In this document: positions 53,782 through 58,178 of the stretch, piece after piece | Layout: every line of letters starts with the position of its first letter | How positions within the stretch are numbered: the first letter of the stretch is position 1 | Assembly (NCBI GenBank): GCA_017303505.1 | Contig: JAFLCP010000033.1 | Span: 1-58,178 of the forward strand | Source: Planctomycetota bacterium | Lineage (GTDB): Bacteria > Planctomycetota > Planctomycetia > Pirellulales > Pirellulaceae | Reading direction: 5' to 3' | DNA: 58,178 nucleotides | The notes under the pieces: generated by a model | Told to the model about the DNA's origin: nothing | Seen by the model: the letters and a program-made list of their open reading frames with translations, nothing else | The model's database searches: none | Position numbers and translations under genes: made by a program

Positions 53782-54585
53782 TTAGTCGCGTGAGTGCAAG
53801 CCGCATTCGGTTTTTGCAAATCCGCTCCAGCGTCCAGCCCTTTCATCTTCACCTGCTAGAACCGCGCGTGTACAGGGCCAGCAACCGATGCTCGTATAAC
53901 CTTGATCGTGTAACGGGTTGTAGGGAATACTCTCTTTCATGATGAGCCCCCACACTTGCTTCTTCGTCCAATTCGCTAAGGGGCTGATCTTGACCAAATG
54001 AAACTTCTTATCCCATTCTACGATGGCTGCTTGTGCGCGATCGTTGCTTTGATCGCGACGAATCGCGCTCGACCAAGCATGTTTGCCCCGTGCCGCCTGA
54101 CGAAGTACTTTGATCTTGCGTTCGAAGCAGCACAGGTTGGGATCGGATTTGTAGAGCGGGCCGCCATGTTTTTGTTCGAACTCAACCACGGTTAGCTCCG
54201 GCTTTTTGAGTTCAACTTCGATCCCATATTTGCGTTGAATCTTGTCTCTCAATTCCAACGTTTCTGGGAATTGATAGCCGGTATCGAGATTGAAGATCGA
54301 AGTCTTCGGTGCGATTTTGGCGAGCCAGTGAATGAGGACCATGCCTTCTGGACCGAAGGCCGTAGCCATCGTGAAGTAATCACCAAAACGTTCAACCGCC
54401 CATTGCAAGATCTCGATCGGCTGGGCCGTTTCAAGGCGTTGACTCTGCTCTTGAAGTTCTGCCAAAAGTTCCGCAGTGGGGAACAACGGAGGATTCGCCA
54501 CGGCGCTTCCCCCCAACTCGTCCGGCGAAGCGGCCGCACGCTGTGTTGCAGATTCTGGAACGGTAGTAGTGGGTAGAGTCGACAC
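53782..54585 (-). CDS. cysH: Assimilatory adenylyl-sulfate (APS) reductase
   Basis: A 267-residue cytosolic enzyme of sulfate assimilation. The nucleotide-binding region is seen in TSIFNLDTGYQFPETLELRD cut as SIFNLDTGYQFPETL. The catalytic C-terminal segment is KTECGLH. Two cysteine pairs, CCFERK and GCWPC, are the [4Fe-4S] ligands that mark enzymes using APS instead of PAPS. N-terminal ~40 residues are a variable Pro/Ala/Thr tail. It is preceded by a promoter overlapped by a dyad and followed by an Rrf2 gene, arguing for sulfur-responsive control. Confidence 0.95.
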   Translation of the reverse strand: MSTLPTTTVPESATQRAAASPDELGGSAVANPPLFPTAELLAELQEQSQRLETAQPIEILQWAVERFGDYFTMATAFGPEGMVLIHWLAKIAPKTSIFNLDTGYQFPETLELRDKIQRKYGIEVELKKPELTVVEFEQKHGGPLYKSDPNLCCFERKIKVLRQAARGKHAWSSAIRRDQSNDRAQAAIVEWDKKFHLVKISPLANWTKKQVWGLIMKESIPYNPLHDQGYTSIGCWPCTRAVLAGEDERAGRWSGFAKTECGLHSRD

Positions 54586-54644
54586 GCTCGAAATTCCCCC
54601 GGTGAACGGCTAACGCTGGATCAATCCCTAAGCTCTAGCACGAT

Positions 54645-54672
54645 ATATTACCAATATGACTCAATTAGTCAA
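54645..54672 (-). promoter_or_regulatory. cysH promoter
   Basis: On the minus strand TTGACT (54667-54672) stands 16 bases upstream of TAATAT (54645-54650), a fair sigma-70-type pair 60 bases before the cysH start. The -35 box overlaps the dyad at 54657-54671. Confidence 0.6.
54657..54671. promoter_or_regulatory. Dyad overlapping the cysH -35 box, candidate Rrf2 operator
   Basis: TGACT (54657-54661) and AGTCA (54667-54671) are perfect reverse complements around CAATT. The second half lies on the -35 box, so a bound repressor would block the promoter. An Rrf2 regulator is encoded next to cysH, the natural candidate. Confidence 0.5.
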
Positions 54673-54798
54673 GATTGAATTACCAAGGAGCTGTATCGGC
54701 AAAAGGGGAGTGATTCTTCCGCTTTTTAGGGCAAAAGCTGCAGTGAGGACCGCTCTGGAGCGTTAGGAGAGAGAAGAATCGGAGCGAAATCAACGGAA

Positions 54799-55740
54799 TC
54801 AGCCGAAACGGCCGGTCACATAGTCTTCCGTTTCGACCAATTGGGGCTTGGTGAAGATGGTGGAGGTGAGGCCATATTCGATCATGTGGCCCAGATACAT
54901 AAAGGCGGTATAGTCGCTGATGCGGGAGGCTTGTTGCATGTTGTGAGTAACGATAAGCACGGTGAATTCACCTCGCAATTCGTCGATCAGATCTTCGATC
55001 TTGGAGGTCGCGATGGGATCGAGGGCAGAGCAGGGCTCATCCAACAACAGTACTTCGGGGGCAGCGGCTATGGCGCGAGCGATGCAAAGACGTTGTTGTT
55101 GTCCCCCCGACAACCCTAGTCCACTCTCATGGAGTCGATCTTTGACTTCGTCCCATAACGCGGCTGCCCGCAAGCTTTGTTCGCAAACTTGACGGAGCAT
55201 CGATTTGTCGCGAATACCTTCGATGCGTAGTGGGTAAACGATATTGTCGAAAATACTGCGGGGAAAAGGGTTAGGCTTTTGAAACACCATTCCGAGTCGT
55301 TTACGCAGATCGGTGACGCTGATCGAGCGATCGAAGATTGATTGTGGGCCGATTCGAATATCACCGCGAGTTTGCACGGCTGGATTCAAATCGTTCATGC
55401 GGTTAACGCTGCGTAGAAGGGTGGACTTACCGCAACCGCTAGGGCCGATCAAAGCGGTAACTTTCCCCTTTGGAACATCGAGGTTGATATTGAACAACGC
55501 CTGCTTCTTGCCATACCACAACGAAAAATTTTCAATAGAGACAGCAGAGGTTTCCGACTTTAGTTCGTCATGAACGCGCGGACGAAAATGCTCATCCGAG
55601 ATCAGCTGTTGCAACCGGCCCATCGGTTTGTTGCCCGAATGAGCCTTGGTGGTAATAACCGGCTGGCTTCGTCGAGCAAGGATTTCGTTGTTCTCACTTC
55701 CGGTAGGCAAAGATAAAACTCCGGTTTGCGTTATGGGCAT
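54799..55740 (-). CDS. pstB: Phosphate ABC transporter ATP-binding protein
   Basis: A 313-residue ATPase that powers high-affinity phosphate uptake. Walker A is GPSGCGKST, the ABC signature [16 protein letters not shown], Walker [13 protein letters not shown] and the H-loop IVTHNMQQA. The PstB-specific VNRMNDL and [12 protein letters not shown] are present. The N-terminal ~60 residues are an extra variable region, so the protein is longer than the usual ~260. No pstS, pstC, pstA or phoU is adjacent; upstream lies a divergent gene. The transporter partners must lie elsewhere. Confidence 0.95.
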   Translation of the reverse strand: MPITQTGVLSLPTGSENNEILARRSQPVITTKAHSGNKPMGRLQQLISDEHFRPRVHDELKSETSAVSIENFSLWYGKKQALFNINLDVPKGKVTALIGPSGCGKSTLLRSVNRMNDLNPAVQTRGDIRIGPQSIFDRSISVTDLRKRLGMVFQKPNPFPRSIFDNIVYPLRIEGIRDKSMLRQVCEQSLRAAALWDEVKDRLHESGLGLSGGQQQRLCIARAIAAAPEVLLLDEPCSALDPIATSKIEDLIDELRGEFTVLIVTHNMQQASRISDYTAFMYLGHMIEYGLTSTIFTKPQLVETEDYVTGRFG

Positions 55741-56052
55741 GGACGGTCAGCGACCGCCCAGTCATTTGTGTTCGCAAATTAGAAAATGAACCTTCAGGTC
55801 TCACAATCGGCACATCGGTTAATTTGCGTCAAAATAATGTTAATTCGAATGTGGCGGCCATGAAATCCGCTACAGATTGGGGAGAGCCTTGACCGAGAAG
55901 GGAACGAGTAGAGCCACTTTTTCTCAAAGGTGTGCAAAAGTTCCCTGGATTGGCATGGTGGCCAGCAGGAACCGAGCGATGCTTCCTGGAAAGCATCGAT
56001 CGTGGATCGAGAGCGGCAGGGAGGCTGAGAGTCCGGTCGAGGACCATGGACA
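55741..56052. other. Divergent promoter region with a phased direct repeat
   Basis: About 310 bp between minus-strand pstB and the plus-strand coiled-coil gene. GTTAATT occurs at 55818-55824 and 55839-55845, a 21 bp step (two helical turns), which could be a regulator site, for example for phosphate control. I see no standard Pho box. No gene is supported. Confidence 0.4.
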
Positions 56053-56844
56053 ATGCAGCCAACATCGAGCGGTGTGAATACTCCGCCTCAAATCGATCGA
56101 AGCACCATCCCGAATCGCGTTTCCAACGAAGATTCGGCTGCGACCATTCGTGTCGACGCTCCACCAGACTCTGCCAGCGTTATCAAGGCCCCTCACGGCC
56201 CGTTGGGCACCCCGGGAGCCCGTCCCGGCCGAGTTCGCGGCGAACGCCCCAAACCACAAGAAGCTCCATCGCAAAGTGCTCCGAATGAAAGCGAAGCGGC
56301 AGGTTCGAACGCGCCTCTCCATCGCGACGAATTTCGCCAAGCACAAAACGCTTCGACTCAGCGTCTCGATGAGCACCACGACAGCCAAGAGGCGAGTCAA
56401 GAGTTGAACTGGGGTGTTCTTCATGCGGAGGACATCGCGCGGGTTCTGGATCAGCGACTGTTTGAGATTGAGCGTCGCGAAAAGTTGCTTAACCGCCGAG
56501 CAAATCAAATTTCGCAACAAGAGCGAATGTTTCGTTTATGGGCCAATGACACGCGTCAGGAACTCGAACGTAAGCGCCGCGAATTGCAACAACTCGAATC
56601 CGATTTGATACAGCGTGGTCACGACTTGCGTTGGCTATTGGTTCATGGCGACCAATTTGACAGTGTCGAAAAATCGTTGCCAGGCGACATGCTGACCGAT
56701 GACTATAACTTGAGTTCGAAGCCCCGTTCTGGTCGTGTGCCAGCCCAGAAAGAAGGCGGCTCTTTGGAAGAGGAGCTCAAGAATCAAATCGAAGAAATGG
56801 AGTTCGGTTCTAGCAGCGATGGGATGCGGCGTCCTGGGCGCTAG
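56053..56844 (+). CDS. Coiled-coil protein of unknown function
   Basis: A 263-residue protein. The first ~110 residues are Pro/Ser/Ala/Gln-rich and look disordered. Residues ~120-195 form a continuous coiled coil (AEDIARVLDQRLFEIERREK, then RQELERKRRELQQLESDLIQ). The C-terminus has an acidic helix (LEEELKNQIEEMEF) and a short Gly/Arg tail. There is no signal or membrane segment. I recognise no family. The ATG at 56053 lacks a good ribosome-binding site, but the coiled-coil body gives confidence in the frame. It is convergent with the groEL fragment and ends at a shared hairpin. Confidence 0.75.
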   Translation: MQPTSSGVNTPPQIDRSTIPNRVSNEDSAATIRVDAPPDSASVIKAPHGPLGTPGARPGRVRGERPKPQEAPSQSAPNESEAAGSNAPLHRDEFRQAQNASTQRLDEHHDSQEASQELNWGVLHAEDIARVLDQRLFEIERREKLLNRRANQISQQERMFRLWANDTRQELERKRRELQQLESDLIQRGHDLRWLLVHGDQFDSVEKSLPGDMLTDDYNLSSKPRSGRVPAQKEGGSLEEELKNQIEEMEFGSSSDGMRRPGR

Positions 56845-56918
56845 CTGCTTGCAATAGCCTGCTCGCTGAGAAGCGTGGCTAAACCATTCAGAGCTTAATT
56901 CACTGCGAGCCAAAAAAT

Positions 56919-56943
56919 AAAGGCCAGCGATTCGCTGGCCTTT
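56919..56943. terminator. Bidirectional terminator
   Basis: A perfect 10 bp stem (AAAGGCCAGC with GCTGGCCTTT) holds a 5-base loop. On the minus strand it is followed by TTTATTTTTT, ending the groEL message; on the plus strand by a shorter T-rich stretch. Confidence 0.9.
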
Positions 56944-56992
56944 ATCATTTCATTTCGCATATCAACTGAGCATCATTTATTCGTGACGCTTA

Positions 56993-58178
56993 TCACTCGG
57001 TACCTTTAGCCGAATCGCCAGTGTAAGAACCTGAGTAGGTATCTTTAGCACCTTCTGATTCCGACTTCTTTTCGTTTTGCTTCGCAGCGATGGTTGCGAT
57101 GTTCACCAAGCCTAGAGCGTTCTGCAATTCAACGGGTGAGAACCAACGTTCGTTGCCGCTGTAGCGAGATTCAACACGATTCATAGCAGCGAGTTGATCC
57201 CAGCTCAAACCGTTTGCGACGTGCCATGCTGCAGCTTGTACGGTGTTTTGTGGAAGCTTGCCGGTTGCCAAGAGTTTGCAGAGTTCACGAACGCGAGGGT
57301 CAGGGTTGACTTCTTCGAGGCGAACGAGCTTGTACTTCATGCGTGGGTTGGGGTCACGTTTGCCGTGTTCGAGACAGACGGTAGGAACTTTGACTTTAGC
57401 AGCTTTGGCGGCTTCAACTCGCATCATGCCACCCATACCACCCATGCCGCCCATTCCACCCATGCCGCCCATACCGCCGCCGGGCATCGCAGGAGCTTTG
57501 TCTTCTTCGCTCGGGATTTCGGTGATGAGAGCTTCGGTCGTCAGAAGAAGAGCTGACACGCTGGCCGCGTTCTGCAGGGCGCTGCGCGTAACCTTCTTCG
57601 GATCAATGATGCCTGCGGCGACAAGATCCTTGAATTCGCCGGTCGCGGCATCGTAGCCGATATTGCCTTTTTCCGTGAGGGCGCGCTGGACGACAACGGA
57701 ACCTTCATCGCCGGCGTTCGCGGCCAGCTGACGGAGAGGTTCTTCCAAAGCGCGGCGGATAATCTCAGCGCCGACTTTTTCGTCACCCTTGAGTTTAAGG
57801 CTTTCAATGGCTGAGCTGGCTCTGAGAAGCGCTACGCCGCCGCCGGGGACAATGCCTTCTTCCACGGCCGCACGGGTCGCGTGAAGGGCGTCATCGACGC
57901 GGTCTTTCTTTTCTTTCATGGCCGTTTCAGTCGCGGCTCCGACATTGATGACAGCCACGCCGCCCGCGAGCTTCGCGAGGCGTTCCTGAAGTTTTTCCTT
58001 GTCGTATTCGGAATCCGTTTCTTCGATCTGGCGCTTGATCTGTCCGACGCGCGCGTTGATTTCTGCGCTCTTGCCGGCGCCTTCAATGATCGTGGTGTTT
58101 TCTTTATCCACGGTCACGCGCTTGGCACGGCCAAGATCCTTGATCGTGACGTTTTCAAGCTTGATGCCGAGATCTTCA
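56993..58178 (-). CDS. groEL: GroEL C-terminal part with extra 142-residue domain, partial
   Basis: The visible 394 residues run off the right edge, so the N-terminal part is missing. Residues to the GGM run are a normal GroEL equatorial/intermediate end ([41 protein letters not shown]). The usual GGMGGM tail lies at 57422-57486. Instead of stopping it continues for 142 residues ([29 protein letters not shown]), a Cys/His/Trp-containing domain not part of GroEL. Leucine codons differ across the GGM run (TTG 1 of 21 on the GroEL side, 4 of 12 in the tail) and the GroEL side is richer in G+C. This may be a true fusion, a transferred gene, or an assembly join at the repeat. The apparent GTG start at 58117 is internal. 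Confidence 0.75.
   Translation of the reverse strand, partial: EDLGIKLENVTIKDLGRAKRVTVDKENTTIIEGAGKSAEINARVGQIKRQIEETDSEYDKEKLQERLAKLAGGVAVINVGAATETAMKEKKDRVDDALHATRAAVEEGIVPGGGVALLRASSAIESLKLKGDEKVGAEIIRRALEEPLRQLAANAGDEGSVVVQRALTEKGNIGYDAATGEFKDLVAAGIIDPKKVTRSALQNAASVSALLLTTEALITEIPSEEDKAPAMPGGGMGGMGGMGGMGGMGGMMRVEAAKAAKVKVPTVCLEHGKRDPNPRMKYKLVRLEEVNPDPRVRELCKLLATGKLPQNTVQAAAWHVANGLSWDQLAAMNRVESRYSGNERWFSPVELQNALGLVNIATIAAKQNEKKSESEGAKDTYSGSYTGDSAKGTE
57422..57486 (-). repeat. Gly-Gly-Met codon repeat at the GroEL junction
   Basis: Six GGCATGGGC-like units encode GGM repeats. It is the normal GroEL tail but here joins two segments of different composition. Such short repeats are common sites of assembly error and of recombination. 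Confidence 0.85.

Noticed and set aside
55924-56520. Minus-strand 198-residue open frame
   Set aside because: It overlaps the coiled-coil gene on the other strand and has no recognisable or organised sequence.
58115-58117. GTG as the start of the GroEL fragment
   Set aside because: The reading frame continues upstream to the window edge with GroEL-like sequence, so this GTG is an internal valine codon.

Overview
The window looks like a stretch of a planctomycete chromosome, most likely Pirellulales-like. Supporting evidence: a DUF1549/DUF1553 cytochrome protein paired with a DUF1501 protein, a 1,279-residue ThuA / discoidin-like / PVC-type dehydrogenase / cytochrome c fusion, an ECF sigma factor next to a Ser/Thr kinase with a beta-propeller tail, an excisionase-like HTH protein with a receiver-like tail, and a DUF3667 protein. 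Base composition is near 50% G+C. The last ~700 bp (groEL) differ in composition and codon use and may not belong to the same chromosome.

Layout, left to right. 0.4-3.4 kb: DUF72 protein, methionine aminopeptidase and ispG on the minus strand. 3.6-5.6 kb: a large secreted protein of unknown function, followed by a ~400 bp patch of dispersed intergenic repeats. 6-8.3 kb: a dipeptidyl-peptidase IV-type peptidase. 8.5-11.9 kb: tRNA-Asp, small proteins, a TPR protein, a CAU-anticodon tRNA (probably Met) and an rRNA-type methyltransferase. 12-15 kb: Ser/Thr kinase plus ECF sigma factor. 15.2-17.7 kb: ATP-type PEP carboxykinase and a DUF3667 membrane protein. 17.8-26.7 kb: a planctomycete extracytoplasmic enzyme block (PVC dehydrogenase fusion, DUF1501, DUF1549/1553). 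27-32.6 kb: a FlgI-related protein carrying HEAT repeats, then SMC. 33.3-37.1 kb: HTH/receiver regulator, moaC, polyprenyl diphosphate synthase, nrdR, PH-domain membrane protein.

37.1-45.4 kb is a co-directional electron-transfer region. In transcription order it holds a membrane-anchored flavin/[2Fe-2S] reductase, a tetraheme cytochrome, a Uma2-type protein, a protein with two cyclic-nucleotide-binding domains fused to four ferredoxin-type cluster motifs, a di-heme b-type membrane protein with two H-x13-H helices, and a decaheme cytochrome c. The last three overlap or lie 11 nt apart. They form a plausible cytosol-to-periplasm electron conduit that I do not recognise as a named complex. It is the best candidate here for an undescribed system.

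45.7-58.2 kb: rnc, Gfo/Idh/MocA oxidoreductase, nth (unusual cysteine spacing), ndk, a Cys-Gly-repeat / Pro-Ala-rich secreted protein, a HAMP-like membrane protein, a 2-hydroxyacid dehydrogenase, a cysteine-free Rrf2 regulator beside cysH (with a dyad over the cysH promoter), a lone pstB, a coiled-coil protein, and a partial groEL whose GGM tail runs into an extra 142-residue domain. That last join is either a real fusion or a chimeric assembly at the GGM repeat. All assignments come from reading the sequence; no database search was run.
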